In this document: positions 35,812-44,247 of the stretch, one piece after another
How positions within the stretch are numbered: the stretch's first letter is position 1
Layout of the letters: each line of letters starts with the position of its first letter
Assembly (NCBI RefSeq): GCF_001693385.1
Contig: NZ_CP016428.1
Span: 2,666,001 to 2,730,000, forward strand
Direction: 5' to 3'
DNA from: Bradyrhizobium icense
Lineage (GTDB): Bacteria > Pseudomonadota > Alphaproteobacteria > Rhizobiales > Xanthobacteraceae
DNA: 64,000 bases
The notes under the pieces: model-generated
Databases searched by the model: none
The model's input: only the letters and a program-made list of their open reading frames with translations
Told to the model about the DNA's origin: nothing
Translations under genes and position numbers: made by a program

Positions 35812-36788
35812 AGCGAGTACGTCTCATCGAATTTCCGGAAGAGGAGGAAGCGGCATTCGCAAAGGCGCGCCGGCTCGAGTGGGTTTCGATTGCGTATCTG
35901 TCAAGTGCAGCGGTGCTCTTGTTCCTCGTAATGGGCTCGTCGCAAGCGATGCGAACCAGTTGGCTCGAAGACATGATCAGTATGGTGCCACCCATCGCGT
36001 TCCTGATCTCCTCCAGATTTGCTACCCGCGCAGCCACAAAGTCGTACCCGTATGGAATGCATGCAACCGTCTCGATAGGATACCTCACTGCCTCTCTCGC
36101 AATCTTTGCGATGGGTGCATTTCTTCTGATAGAGGCCACGCTGAAACTAATTCACCAGGACCGCGCGACAATCGGCGGCTTTGATTTGTTCGGTACGACA
36201 ATATGGGCAGGCTGGCCGATGCTTTTTGCCCTGGCCTATACGGGGATCCCGTCGTTCTTTCTCGGTCGAGCGAAGAAGAAGTTGGCTCCCGTGATCCACG
36301 ATAAGGTGCTCTATGCGGACGCGGAAATGAACCGCGCCGATTGGATGGCCGAATCGGCTGCCGCAGTTGGCGTTATCGGGGTAGGTTTTGGTTATTGGTG
36401 GGCCGATCCGGTCGCGGCGGGGCTCGTATCGCTCGACATCGTTCGCGATGGCCTCAACAACCTGCGCGCAGCAGTCAATGACCTGATTGATGAGACGCCC
36501 CGGCGGACCACCGATCGGAGCCAGCTGGAATCGTTGCCTGACGAGGTCGCCGGCGAACTGGAGAAACTGCCTTGGATAGAACGAGCAGACGTCCGCATGC
36601 GCGAAGAAGGACATGTGTTCTTTGGTGAAGCCTTCGTCGTTCCGATGAACACCGAGAATATCGTGGGAGATGTTGCCGACGCCGTGCGCAAGGCGAGGGC
36701 GCTCAATTGGCGGGTTCACGACCTAACGATCATGCCGGTCGAGGCATCGGAGCTGCAGGACGAAGGCGATGATCGCAAGGAGCGCTAG
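35808..36788 (+). CDS. cation diffusion facilitator (CDF) family transporter
   Basis: The 326-residue protein has six membrane helices followed by a C-terminal cytoplasmic domain of about 90 residues. The helix V region reads YADAEMNRADWMAESAAAVG, with Asp in the place usual for the metal site. The first helix ends near a region with MRTSWLEDMISM, where CDF proteins carry metal-binding Asp/His; here His is not obvious, so metal specificity is uncertain. CDF proteins export Zn2+, Fe2+, Mn2+ or similar ions by H+ exchange. It is coupled to the binding protein gene by ATGA overlap. Confidence 0.8.
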   Translation: MKRVRLIEFPEEEEAAFAKARRLEWVSIAYLSSAAVLLFLVMGSSQAMRTSWLEDMISMVPPIAFLISSRFATRAATKSYPYGMHATVSIGYLTASLAIFAMGAFLLIEATLKLIHQDRATIGGFDLFGTTIWAGWPMLFALAYTGIPSFFLGRAKKKLAPVIHDKVLYADAEMNRADWMAESAAAVGVIGVGFGYWWADPVAAGLVSLDIVRDGLNNLRAAVNDLIDETPRRTTDRSQLESLPDEVAGELEKLPWIERADVRMREEGHVFFGEAFVVPMNTENIVGDVADAVRKARALNWRVHDLTIMPVEASELQDEGDDRKER

Positions 36789-36991
36789 CTGCTGTGCGGC
36801 TTAAGCCCGACAGCGCCGATCTGCTTCAGCGTGGCGAGGATCGCCGGCAACACGACAATAGAAGCCGCCAGTGACAATGTAATGGCGAGCCCAAACAGAA
36901 CGCCCATGCTGTACCGGCCCTTGTGGGAGGATATCGTGAGCGTAACAAAGGCGACTGCCGTGGTGGCGTCCAGCAGGACCGCACGTGCGTC
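36785..36991 (-). pseudogene. C-terminal remnant of an MMPL/RND-type exporter
   Basis: In the minus frame ending with TAG at 36785 the translation reads ARAVLLDATTAVAFVTLTIS, then KGRYSMGVLFGLAITLSLAASIVVLPAIL. This is the last membrane helix pair of an RND/MMPL protein, with the conserved TxAVAF and SMGVLFGLAI elements. The upstream 750 or more codons are missing. The fragment tail overlaps the end of the CDF gene by four bases, so the deletion junction is on the right. Confidence 0.8.
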
Positions 36992-37407
36992 AAGATTTCG
37001 CGTATGCTGTCACCGCCGCCGATCCCGCTCGGCTCGCCTGCTATCCCGCTATATGAGTCGTCGTAGCACGGCTGTCTCAGGTCCGGGAACTCCGTGGCAC
37101 CTTGCGGTGCGGAAACTGGAGACTTCGAAGATGAACCCGTAGCTCGAGCAGGTCATGAACTAACGGATCCGAGGCTCCGTGGACGCGGGGCGCCGCGCCG
37201 TGGTGCACAAATCAATCCGAATGGAGCGCGTCAAGGTAGCACAGTCCACGTCAAACGGATGCGTCGGACCGTTGTCGAGGAACAAGGTCATGCCGATACC
37301 TTTAACTCAAGGCTTCTCATCAGGCTGGTCTTCGGCATTACAGCAACTCGGCTTTGATGCTTCGGTGTAGGCCGGTATGGGATTAAATATCGGTGGGATC
37401 TTGAGCA
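36992..37407. other. about 416 bases without a recognisable gene
   Basis: A plus-strand frame over 36831-37142 is antisense to the exporter remnant and looks like its shadow. No other coding sequence, RNA gene or repeat was supported. The stretch is probably the degraded remainder of the exporter gene. Confidence 0.4.
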
Positions 37408-37533
37408 ATGGCAGATTCAGCACGGAAAAGCAGGAAGAGCGCCAACGGCCGGCGAACGACGATCTATAACCCTCGGCCGCGTCCTAAACCCCCTTTACGC
37501 CGGAAGAAGAAGGTTCGCCGGAAACTGAAGTGA
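37408..37533 (+). CDS. very basic 41-residue peptide (possible)
   Basis: ATG 37408 to TGA 37531-37533 encodes MADSARKSRKSANGRRTTIY, then NPRPRPKPPLRRKKKVRRKLK. About half of all residues are Lys or Arg and five are Pro. A GGTGGGATC stretch lies upstream of the start. Small basic proteins of this kind may bind nucleic acid, but no family is recognised and the frame could be chance. From 37534 to 37783 no gene is supported. Confidence 0.35.
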   Translation: MADSARKSRKSANGRRTTIYNPRPRPKPPLRRKKKVRRKLK

Positions 37534-37783
37534 AGCTCCTTCCGATCCATCGCTCGATCTGGTTCGTTGAATGGACGCCACAGGAGATGCGTATTGGCCG
37601 TCATGCCCTTGCCGATGTTCTCTAACTTCGCGGATTGCTTAAATTCGCGATTTACACGGTCCGCTATCGTACGGACAAGCTCATGACGGATGCACGGGTT
37701 TGAGCATGAGAGAGCTGGCGTACTGGAAAAGTCCGGTCGGCCGCTTGAGTGGCTTTCATTGACGATCGGAAAACGTGCCCAAT

Positions 37784-37808
37784 CGAACAAATAGCAGCGG
37801 ACGACGTT
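37784..37808 (+). promoter_or_regulatory. EcfG-like promoter motif upstream of the site-2 protease gene
   Basis: CGAAC (37784-37788) and CGTT (37805-37808) are 16 bases apart, about 35 bases before the start at 37844. The only mismatch to GGAAC-N16-CGTT is the first base. Confidence 0.4.
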
Positions 37809-37843
37809 TTCAAACAGCGGGACTACGCAGGCCGGAGAACGTT

Positions 37844-39061
37844 ATGTTCGATCGCAGTCTCACCCTGTTCAGATTGTTTGGCTTTCGCGTCGGAATAGAT
37901 GCCAGTTGGTTGCTGCTGGCTGTGCTTATCGTTTGGACATTGTCGGTCGGATATTTTCCTCAGTCGTTTCCTGGCCGCGAGCCCGCCTCCTATTGGGCAA
38001 TGGGTGTTGCCGGACTGCTCGGGCTAGCCGTCTCGATCGTGCTTCATGAACTTGCGCATGCGGTCGTGGCACGCCGATACGACATGCCAATCCGCGGCAT
38101 CACTCTTTTCGTCTTTGGGGGCGTGGCCGAGATGGAAGACGAGCCGACAAGCGCGAAAGGCGAGTTCTTGATGGCCGTGGCCGGTCCGATCATGAGCCTC
38201 GGATTGGCAGTTTTCTTCTACTTGCTTGTGCTGCTCGTTCCGGGAGGTGTGAGTATTGCCGACGGTGAGATGGCGTTGTCCGCCCACGCAGTGGTCCTGC
38301 TCTATCTCGCAGGGATCAATTGCATCCTGGCCATCTTCAATGTTGTGCCGGCGTTTCCACTCGACGGCGGCCGCATGCTGCGGGCGGCGCTCTGGGCGTG
38401 GAGTGATGACATTCTCTGGGCGACGCGAATCGCGGCGCGGGCAGGATGGGCGTTCGGCTTTCTCCTCATGGCCGCTGGCTTGTTTGCGTTTGTGACCGGA
38501 AGCGTTGTCGGCGGCATCTGGTGGTTCATACTTGGACTATTTGTTCAAATGGCTGCTAGTTCGCACCTTGAGCATCACGTGCGTCGATCGATTCTCGCAG
38601 GAATCCCCGTTTCCGCTGTGATGCGCCGCGATCCGATTTCCGTGGCGCCAGCTCTCACGCTTGATCGGCTACTCGATGAGTATTTTCTGCGACATTACTT
38701 CAAGGAATTTCCCGTCGTCGATGATAGGCGCCTCGTCGGTTGCGTCTCGCTGGAGGCATTGCGTGACAAAGCAGCTCCCACGCTCGCGCGGCAGCAGGTC
38801 TCGGGCGTCATGCAGGTATGCGGCGAGGACAATACTATCTCGCCGGAAACCGACGCGAGCCGGGCGCTTTACAAGATGCAGCGCGGCAGGAGGGACCACC
38901 TGCTGGTTGCGCGCGATGGACAGTTGGTCGGTGTGCTCTCGCTGCGCGACTTGCTGAGCTATCTGGGCATCCGTCAGGAGCTCGAGCAGCTGACTTCAAG
39001 AGACGGCCGCGCGGGCACCATTGTCGCCAGGCGCGCCCCGTTTGCCAGCCGGAACTCATAG
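37844..39061 (+). CDS. site-2 protease family (M50) membrane metalloprotease with CBS domains
   Basis: ATG 37844 follows GGAGAACG; an upstream start at 37775 would add 23 polar residues. The 405-residue protein has the zinc motif His68-Glu69-Leu-Ala-His72 inside a membrane helix, followed by the second metal motif Leu173-Asp174-Gly175 in FPLDGGRMLRA. After six helices come two CBS domains at about 255-310 and 320-380 (SAVMRRDPISVAPALTL...FPVVDD; SGVMQVCGEDNTISPETDAS...HLLVARDGQLVGVLSLRDL). S2P proteases of this type cut proteins within the membrane, and CBS domains bind adenosine nucleotides, so cleavage may respond to energy state. No anti-sigma factor gene is nearby. Confidence 0.88.
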   Translation: MFDRSLTLFRLFGFRVGIDASWLLLAVLIVWTLSVGYFPQSFPGREPASYWAMGVAGLLGLAVSIVLHELAHAVVARRYDMPIRGITLFVFGGVAEMEDEPTSAKGEFLMAVAGPIMSLGLAVFFYLLVLLVPGGVSIADGEMALSAHAVVLLYLAGINCILAIFNVVPAFPLDGGRMLRAALWAWSDDILWATRIAARAGWAFGFLLMAAGLFAFVTGSVVGGIWWFILGLFVQMAASSHLEHHVRRSILAGIPVSAVMRRDPISVAPALTLDRLLDEYFLRHYFKEFPVVDDRRLVGCVSLEALRDKAAPTLARQQVSGVMQVCGEDNTISPETDASRALYKMQRGRRDHLLVARDGQLVGVLSLRDLLSYLGIRQELEQLTSRDGRAGTIVARRAPFASRNS

Positions 39062-39204
39062 CCGCCGAAGACGCTTGAAGGAGAAGCTTGCTCGTGACCT
39101 GTGTCATGCGGCGGTGAGCGCCTTTCCATTGTGAGCGATTTCCACTCAGATGCGCGGGTCGCAAGGGGCGACAACGTCCAAAGTGCCACCCTGCGGTAAC
39201 TCTC

Positions 39205-39498
39205 GTGGCCAGTGATTGCAACGGTCACCATCGCTAGTGCGGGCTTCCTGGTGATCGCGATCGCGGCCAGTTTGGCGGGCGCACCAGCGTGACGTGGTTA
39301 CAGGGAACTCGGCTCTGCTTGGCGGCACTGGAAAAGTGTTGTGGTGGGCCATGGAGAAGGGAGAGTCAAATCAGGGGGGAGCGCCAGGCGGCGAGATCGA
39401 CGGGCCAGTTCAGCCGAGGCGACCGTGTGCGGGTGACCGAGCGTCGAAGCTTGAGCCTGCTGGTCGAGCCCGACCCTGGTTCGAAACCGAAACCATGA
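39205..39498 (+). pseudogene. decayed nfeD-type gene upstream of the slipin gene
   Basis: Pieces of an NfeD protein lie in different frames: a membrane helix (IATVTIASAGFLVIAIAASL), then VVTGNSALLGGTGKVL (the start of the soluble OB-fold), then [20 protein letters not shown] (its last strands) ending at 39498. The intact part would be about 95 residues; the N-terminal membrane region is lost. NfeD and slipin form a well-known operon pair, so the partner of the slipin below has decayed. Confidence 0.7.
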
Positions 39499-39508
39499 GG
39501 AGTGTACA

Positions 39509-40312
39509 ATGCCAGAGTTTGTCACCGACATTATCGAATATCTCGTCATCGGAGCCGTGATCATTGCCCTTCCGTTGTCGGCGATTCGCATCATGCGCGA
39601 ATACGAACGGGCAGTTGTATTCACATTAGGGCGGTTCTCCGGTGTGAAAGGGCCCGGGCTGATCATAGTGATCCCGATCGTTCAACAACTTGTCCGAGTA
39701 GATCTGCGAACACTGGTACTCGACGTGCCGAGCCAGGATGTGATCTCCCGCGATAACGTTTCCGTTAAGGTCAACGCGGTGATTTATTTCCGCGTGGTTG
39801 ATGCAGACAAGGCAATCATCAACGTGGAAAGCTTCATGGTTGCAACCAGCCAACTTGCCCAGACTACCCTCCGGTCCGTACTTGGAAAGCACGAGCTCGA
39901 TGAGATGCTGGCGGAGAGGGACAAACTCAACCGCGACATCCAGGAAATTCTCGACAGCCAGACCGATGGATGGGGCATCAAGGTTGCCAACGTCGAGATC
40001 AAGCACGTCGACATCGATGAGAGCATGGTTCGCGCGATTGCGCGTCAAGCTGAAGCCGAGCGATACCGTCGTGCCAGAATTATTGGTGCCGAAGCCGAGC
40101 ACCAAGCCGCAGCGAAGCTCGTCGAAGCAGGCGATATGCTCGCAAGGAGGCCGGAATCTATGCAATTGCGATACTTGTCCACCCTGCAAGATATCGCAGG
40201 CGAGAGGAACTCAACCATAATATTCCCGGTGCCCGTGGACTTTCTGCAGAGTTTGGCCACGCCGGCCCGAGTACAACGCAATCCCGCAGATCGCGGACCG
40301 AAAGCCGCATAG
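39509..40312 (+). CDS. slipin family (stomatin-like, SPFH/Band 7) membrane protein
   Basis: The 267-residue protein has an N-terminal hydrophobic segment ([18 protein letters not shown]) and a Band 7 domain at about 30-190. The pattern is typical of slipins: [61 protein letters not shown] and [21 protein letters not shown] helical region with [19 protein letters not shown] follows. Such proteins form rings and organise membrane microdomains or work with membrane proteases. The NfeD partner upstream is broken. The start ATG 39509 follows GAGGAGTG. Confidence 0.9.
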   Translation: MPEFVTDIIEYLVIGAVIIALPLSAIRIMREYERAVVFTLGRFSGVKGPGLIIVIPIVQQLVRVDLRTLVLDVPSQDVISRDNVSVKVNAVIYFRVVDADKAIINVESFMVATSQLAQTTLRSVLGKHELDEMLAERDKLNRDIQEILDSQTDGWGIKVANVEIKHVDIDESMVRAIARQAEAERYRRARIIGAEAEHQAAAKLVEAGDMLARRPESMQLRYLSTLQDIAGERNSTIIFPVPVDFLQSLATPARVQRNPADRGPKAA

Positions 40313-40469
40313 CCAGCCAATGCGCACCGGTTCTGCAATTCTTGTCGCGAGAAGTGTGGTCTCCGTACACGTCTTGACCGACGCGCCGTGACCGCCAGTG
40401 CAACGTATGCAACCGGACCGTCCGTAAGCAGGTCGGTCACAACGAGCGTGAGCGACAAACGCCGAGCGC

Positions 40470-40494
40470 GAAACGAAGGTGTTGCGCGGTCGTT
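40470..40494 (+). promoter_or_regulatory. EcfG-like promoter motif upstream of DUF1328
   Basis: GAAAC (40470-40474) and CGTT (40491-40494) are 16 bases apart, about 35 bases before the start at 40530. The one mismatch is in the -35 half. A related stretch precedes the broken DUF1328 copy at 3864. Confidence 0.4.
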
Positions 40495-40529
40495 GTATCT
40501 AATCGGAAATGTTGACTGGACCTTTCATC

Positions 40530-40703
40530 ATGCTCGAACTCGCGATTGGCTTGCTGATCATAGCGCTTATTGCCGGAGCGCTCGGATTTACCGGTGTAGC
40601 TAGGGGCGCAGCAAATATCGCGAAGTTCATCTTCGTAGCGTTCATTGTCATCGCGGGCCTGATCGTCATCCTGGGTCTCTTTGGTATTATCGCCGTGTTC
40701 TGA
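40530..40703 (+). CDS. DUF1328 (UPF0391) small membrane protein
   Basis: The 57-residue protein MLELAIGLLIIALIAGALGF, then TGVARGAANIAKFIFVAFIV, has two membrane helices and the DUF1328 core (ALGFTGVARGAANIAKFIF). ATG 40530 follows GGACC; ATG 40509 would add seven residues. The family is widespread in proteobacteria and of unknown function; links with stress response are inferred from the promoter motif upstream. A frameshifted paralogue lies at 3864-4047. Confidence 0.8.
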   Translation: MLELAIGLLIIALIAGALGFTGVARGAANIAKFIFVAFIVIAGLIVILGLFGIIAVF

Positions 40704-40945
40704 GGCCCGTCCGTTTGTTCCGCCGTCTAGCGGTGCTTGCGCTGTTTGCGAGCCTCCTTGCGAGCGCAGCAACGCATGGATCATGTGCCGGAGCGATGAA
40801 GTCGCTGTCAACGCCTGCTGTGCATATTGGAGATGCGAAGCTGCTCGGTGAGCGCAGTGTTTCGTGCGGCCGGGCGAGCACCAGCTCAATCGTGGCGTCT
40901 TGCGTCACGACGCCGAGAACGAGGGCGCTAACCCCAAAACTCGGT

Positions 40946-40981
40946 TGGAGGAAGAGGGTGGACTTCCACCCTCTTCCTCCA
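40946..40981 (-). terminator. strong hairpin terminator of the small secreted protein gene at 41017
   Basis: The arms TGGAGGAAGAGGGTGGA (40946-40962) and TCCACCCTCTTCCTCCA (40965-40981) are perfect inverted repeats of 17 bases with only two bases between them (a practical loop of four or more). On the minus strand the hairpin is followed by a T-containing stretch (GTTTTGGGG). It lies 36 bases after the minus-strand stop at 41017. Confidence 0.8.
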
Positions 40982-41016
40982 TGGTGCCCGAAGGATGGCT
41001 TGCGCGTCGCGCAGGC

Positions 41017-41358
41017 TTACTTGCTTCCGGACTTCTTGTCTTGATCAGAGCTGCCCACGGTCGACGAATCGCTCGACGACATCGTGAACACCGTCATCGA
41101 GTTCGGTCCGATGATCATCGTTACCGGATCGCCTTGTTTGTCTTTCGCGCTTACCAGGAACGAGCCCGGCACGACCTGCACGTTGGTGAAGCCCTGGTCG
41201 CGGAGCTTGCTTTGGATCTGCTGAGGCAGAGTTTGGTTCGATTGGCTGGCACTCGATGCCTTGCCGGCATCCGACGCGCCGGTTGTAGTACTTTGTGCAA
41301 GTGCGGGGCCCGACACAAGCGCCAGGGCAAGCGAGACGGGAAGCATCAATCGTAACAT
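41017..41358 (-). CDS. small exported protein with Ser/Thr-rich ends
   Basis: ATG 41358 follows AAGGAGAG. The 113-residue protein has a signal peptide (LPVSLALALVSGPALAQS), a Ser/Thr/Gln linker and a compact middle (LPQQIQSKLRDQGFTNVQVV, then FLVSAKDKQGDPVTMIIGPN), which resembles short PepSY-like exported domains. The C-terminus is Ser/Lys-rich. No catalytic residues are visible, and the function is unknown. Confidence 0.7.
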   Translation of the reverse strand: MLRLMLPVSLALALVSGPALAQSTTTGASDAGKASSASQSNQTLPQQIQSKLRDQGFTNVQVVPGSFLVSAKDKQGDPVTMIIGPNSMTVFTMSSSDSSTVGSSDQDKKSGSK

Positions 41359-41595
41359 ATGATCTCTCCTTGAATGTTGTTGCCCCGAGGTCGAAAACGG
41401 GAAACACAGGGCGTCGTTCTTGCGGAGCGTCGGACTGCAATGCCCGATGAAGCGGATTCAGTGTGCCATTTCGCACAGAGCTGAGTCGGCGGCAAAGTTG
41501 CTGCGTTGCGACGTCGAATTGTTTGAAAGTGCTTACAACCAATCAGGTGCTGTGGCGTTCGCCCCGCACCAATGGAAATGAACGAGGATTGTGTC

Positions 41596-42600
41596 ATGAG
41601 ACAAACACAACGACTATTACTGACTACCGCAACAATCCTGATCGGCTTCAGCGCCGGCGGTGCTGCTGCGGTTGCGCAAGCGGAGCGAGGCAGTGCAGGC
41701 AAGGGCAGCGAGCAAGCGACCCAGCGGGGCGCGCAAGGGCAGCCCTCTGCCGAAGCGAGCAGGGCGGGCGATCAACTCAAGCGGAACAATCAGCGGGAGC
41801 AATCTGCCCAGAGAGTTGCAACCGATTCCGATGCGCCGCCCGTCATTCTGCTTCGCGATTGGGGCTACGACAGGATCTACGGAGAGGGGTGGAGTGCGCG
41901 GAGGCTGATGGACGATGCAACCGTCTATGGTCCGAACGGAAACGAGATAGGCAGCGTTGAGAACTTGATCATCGGTCGCGATGGGGCGCTGCTCGGGATC
42001 GTCGCCGAAGTCGGTGGGTTTCTCAACATTGGCGACACGCATGTCTTCGTGCCATGGGACCACGTACGCGTCAGCGATGGGCTCAAGCGGGTTACTCTGC
42101 CGGTGACGGAGGATAACATCGAGAACTACTCGACGTCTCCGGACGGCTACCTCCAGAAGTCAGAAACAGGAGCCCGGCAAATCGTGCAGGAGGAGCTGAG
42201 CTCTGGTCCGCGCATCTGGAAGGCCAGCGAGATTCTCGAGGATGAAGCGGTTCTCAACGGGTTCGTCCGATATGGTTCGGTCAGCGATCTGATCTTCACC
42301 TCGGACGCTCAACTCCATGCGGTGGTCGTAAGCCCCTACGCGGCGTACCGCGGTGGATACCGAGCGTTTCCGTACTATGGCTATGCATACGGGTGGGCCC
42401 CTTGGTATCCGGCTTATCACCTCGGCTATAATCGGGATGACGTGGTCAACCTGCAGGTGCTTGACTATGATAGGATCAGAAATGAACCCGGGTCAGGTGG
42501 GCAAGCCGCGAGCAAGCGGGGCGGGGGCGACGGCACGACCGGCTCCGCGGCGGAGCCGCGTAAGCAGCAGAACGTGGCAACAAACGGTAGCTGCGGTTGA
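41596..42600 (+). CDS. secreted PRC-barrel domain protein with two barrel-like segments
   Basis: ATG 41596 follows GAGGATTG; an ATG at 41572 would add eight residues. The 334-residue protein has a signal peptide (ATILIGFSAGGAAAVAQA) and a charged linker to about 75. A PRC-barrel follows (SARRLMDDATVYGPNGNEIG, SVENLIIGRDGALLGIVAEV, HVFVPWDHVRV), then a second similar region (WKASEILEDEAVLNGFVRYG, SVSDLIFTSDAQLHAVVVSP). A Tyr/Gly-rich stretch is next (RAFPYYGYAYGWAPWYPAYH). It is a longer relative of the PRC protein at 5560. A hairpin follows the stop. Confidence 0.75.
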   Translation: MRQTQRLLLTTATILIGFSAGGAAAVAQAERGSAGKGSEQATQRGAQGQPSAEASRAGDQLKRNNQREQSAQRVATDSDAPPVILLRDWGYDRIYGEGWSARRLMDDATVYGPNGNEIGSVENLIIGRDGALLGIVAEVGGFLNIGDTHVFVPWDHVRVSDGLKRVTLPVTEDNIENYSTSPDGYLQKSETGARQIVQEELSSGPRIWKASEILEDEAVLNGFVRYGSVSDLIFTSDAQLHAVVVSPYAAYRGGYRAFPYYGYAYGWAPWYPAYHLGYNRDDVVNLQVLDYDRIRNEPGSGGQAASKRGGGDGTTGSAAEPRKQQNVATNGSCG

Positions 42601-42628
42601 TGAACCGGCCCGCGCGGGGCCGGTTCAT
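42600..42628 (+). terminator. hairpin after the PRC-barrel gene
   Basis: ATGAACCGGCCC (42600-42611) pairs perfectly with GGGCCGGTTCAT (42617-42628), a 12-bp stem with a 5-base loop that starts on the last base of the stop codon. There is no T run, so a role in transcript ending or stability is likely but not certain. Confidence 0.65.
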
Positions 42629-42669
42629 CCCCTGAGTTGGCCGCTCCAGGCGTTCCAATGCTCCACCGA

Positions 42670-42694
42670 GGAACCGACCTGTGCGGTGAAGGTT
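42670..42694 (+). promoter_or_regulatory. EcfG-like promoter motif upstream of the triheme cytochrome c gene
   Basis: GGAAC (42670-42674) and GGTT (42691-42694) are 16 bases apart, 66 bases before the start at 42761. There is one mismatch to GGAAC-N16-CGTT. Confidence 0.5.
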
Positions 42695-42760
42695 GGTAGA
42701 CCGCGGTTCCCCGCGTCCGCGGAAGGGGGTCGCTGATCAGGTTCTCAAGTTGGGAAGGCG

Positions 42761-43849
42761 ATGCGGAGGCTGTTGTGGGGTGCGCTGATCGTTATCTGTG
42801 CGGCTCCGGCCGCCGCCTTCCTATTTGCTTGGTCCGGCGTCTATAACATCGCTGCATCCAGCGGTCATCTTGCGCTCGTCAGCAGGTTTCTCCAGTTCGG
42901 GATGCAGAACTCGGTCGAAACGTACTCGATCGGAATAGAGGTGCCGAGGCTCGGTCCTGCCCTCTCGGAACGGGGCATGTTATACTTCCAGTTTGGCTGT
43001 GCGCCCTGTCACGGCGCGCCCGGCCTGTCGCGAAATCCGGTGGCTTTGGCGATGCTTCCCCCGCCACCGGATCTCACGCGTGCCTCGAACGATTGGTCGG
43101 ACGCGCAGCTCTTCCGGATCGTGAAGCATGGAATCAAGTATACCGGCATGCCGGCATGGCCAGCGCCGAGCCGCGACGACGAGGTGTGGGCGCTTGTCGC
43201 GTTCCTTAGGCGCATGCCGCAATTTCCAGCAGGAGAGTACAAGGCCGCGACCAGGCTGCGCGACAGCGAAAACGCCGCCGCTCGCATGATCGCGAACGAA
43301 GGTCTGATCGTCGGCCCGTTTGCCTGTGCCGGCTGTCATGGCTCGCGCGGTGAAGGAAGCGCTCTCGGTGGCATTCCGAGGCTTGCGGGGCAGAAAACTG
43401 CTTATCTTGAAATGGCATTGGAGGACTTTGCAGCCGCAACCCGTCCGAGCGGGATGATGGAGCCGCCGACGGTCAATCTCGACCGGCAACAGCGATCCGA
43501 GCTTGCGAAATACTATTCGTCGATCAGCCTCGACGAGGCGACGAACAAGATCACCGAGGCGGTTAGCGAATTGCGCCAGCGTGGGGCCGTTCTTGCGGAA
43601 CAGGGTGCGCCGTCGCGCCGAATTCCTGCCTGCCAGGCCTGTCACGGAAAGGATGGACTCGCACGTGAGAATGTTCCGCAATACCCCGCTCTTGCCGGAC
43701 AGCATGCAGACTATCTTGGCAACCAGCTGCAGCTTTTTCGGGCAGGTAAGCGGGGTGGCCGGCTCGCGGAAGTGATGTCGGCAACGGCACGCGGTCTGAC
43801 CGATGATGATATCGAGGCCGTCGCAATGTACTATAGCGCACTCAGATAA
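42761..43849 (+). CDS. membrane-anchored triheme cytochrome c
   Basis: The 362-residue protein has one N-terminal hydrophobic helix (LLWGALIVICAAPAAAFLFA) and three heme motifs: Cys80-Ala-Pro-Cys-His84, Cys189-Ala-Gly-Cys-His193 and Cys291-Gln-Ala-Cys-His295. Met130 (KYTGMPAW) is the likely distal ligand of heme 1, and the other two domains resemble cytochrome c4 halves (GCHGSRGEG...IPRLAGQ; ACHGKDGL...YPALAGQ). It should carry electrons in the periplasm, for example between a dehydrogenase and an oxidase. It is monocistronic in this window. An EcfG-like motif lies upstream. Confidence 0.85.
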   Translation: MRRLLWGALIVICAAPAAAFLFAWSGVYNIAASSGHLALVSRFLQFGMQNSVETYSIGIEVPRLGPALSERGMLYFQFGCAPCHGAPGLSRNPVALAMLPPPPDLTRASNDWSDAQLFRIVKHGIKYTGMPAWPAPSRDDEVWALVAFLRRMPQFPAGEYKAATRLRDSENAAARMIANEGLIVGPFACAGCHGSRGEGSALGGIPRLAGQKTAYLEMALEDFAAATRPSGMMEPPTVNLDRQQRSELAKYYSSISLDEATNKITEAVSELRQRGAVLAEQGAPSRRIPACQACHGKDGLARENVPQYPALAGQHADYLGNQLQLFRAGKRGGRLAEVMSATARGLTDDDIEAVAMYYSALR

Positions 43850-43896
43850 TGTTATTCGGATCCGGAGCGCTGTGGGCGAACTTGGCCGGATTGCTT

Positions 43897-44000
43897 CATC
43901 GTGACAAGCGGCGATGCTGTTCGTCCCCTTCAATTCGGTCTGAAATGCGATGAGCCGTGTCGATCAGCGCCATGCACGACAGCGCCTGCGGACAATTACG
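43897..44000 (-). pseudogene. C-terminal scrap of a second GH15 gene
   Basis: The minus frame reads LGFFRNCPQALSCMALIDTA, then HRISDRIEGDEQ, and matches the tail of the GH15 remnant at 7087 (LGNCQQALSHIALIDTAYRI). Only about 30 codons remain. The rest of the region up to sodC (44001-44247) holds nothing else that can be supported. Confidence 0.8.
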
Positions 44001-44247
44001 AAAGAAGCCCAACGCCAATCGCCCTAGGTTCTAGGCCGAGTTGAGCGACGTCGACCTAAAATGGAGCTTTCAAAATGGATGCCGCCAGGAAGTTGCTCGC
44101 TCGACTGCGACCGGAACCTGCCGAGCGGGGGCTGCGGTGCGCATCGTGATGTACGGATACTGCATCTCGGTGGCGAGGTGGAAACGATCTCATTCTGAAG
44201 GGGTTATTTCCGCGAGCGGGCGACTGGATCAGCAACAAGAGGTCAGC

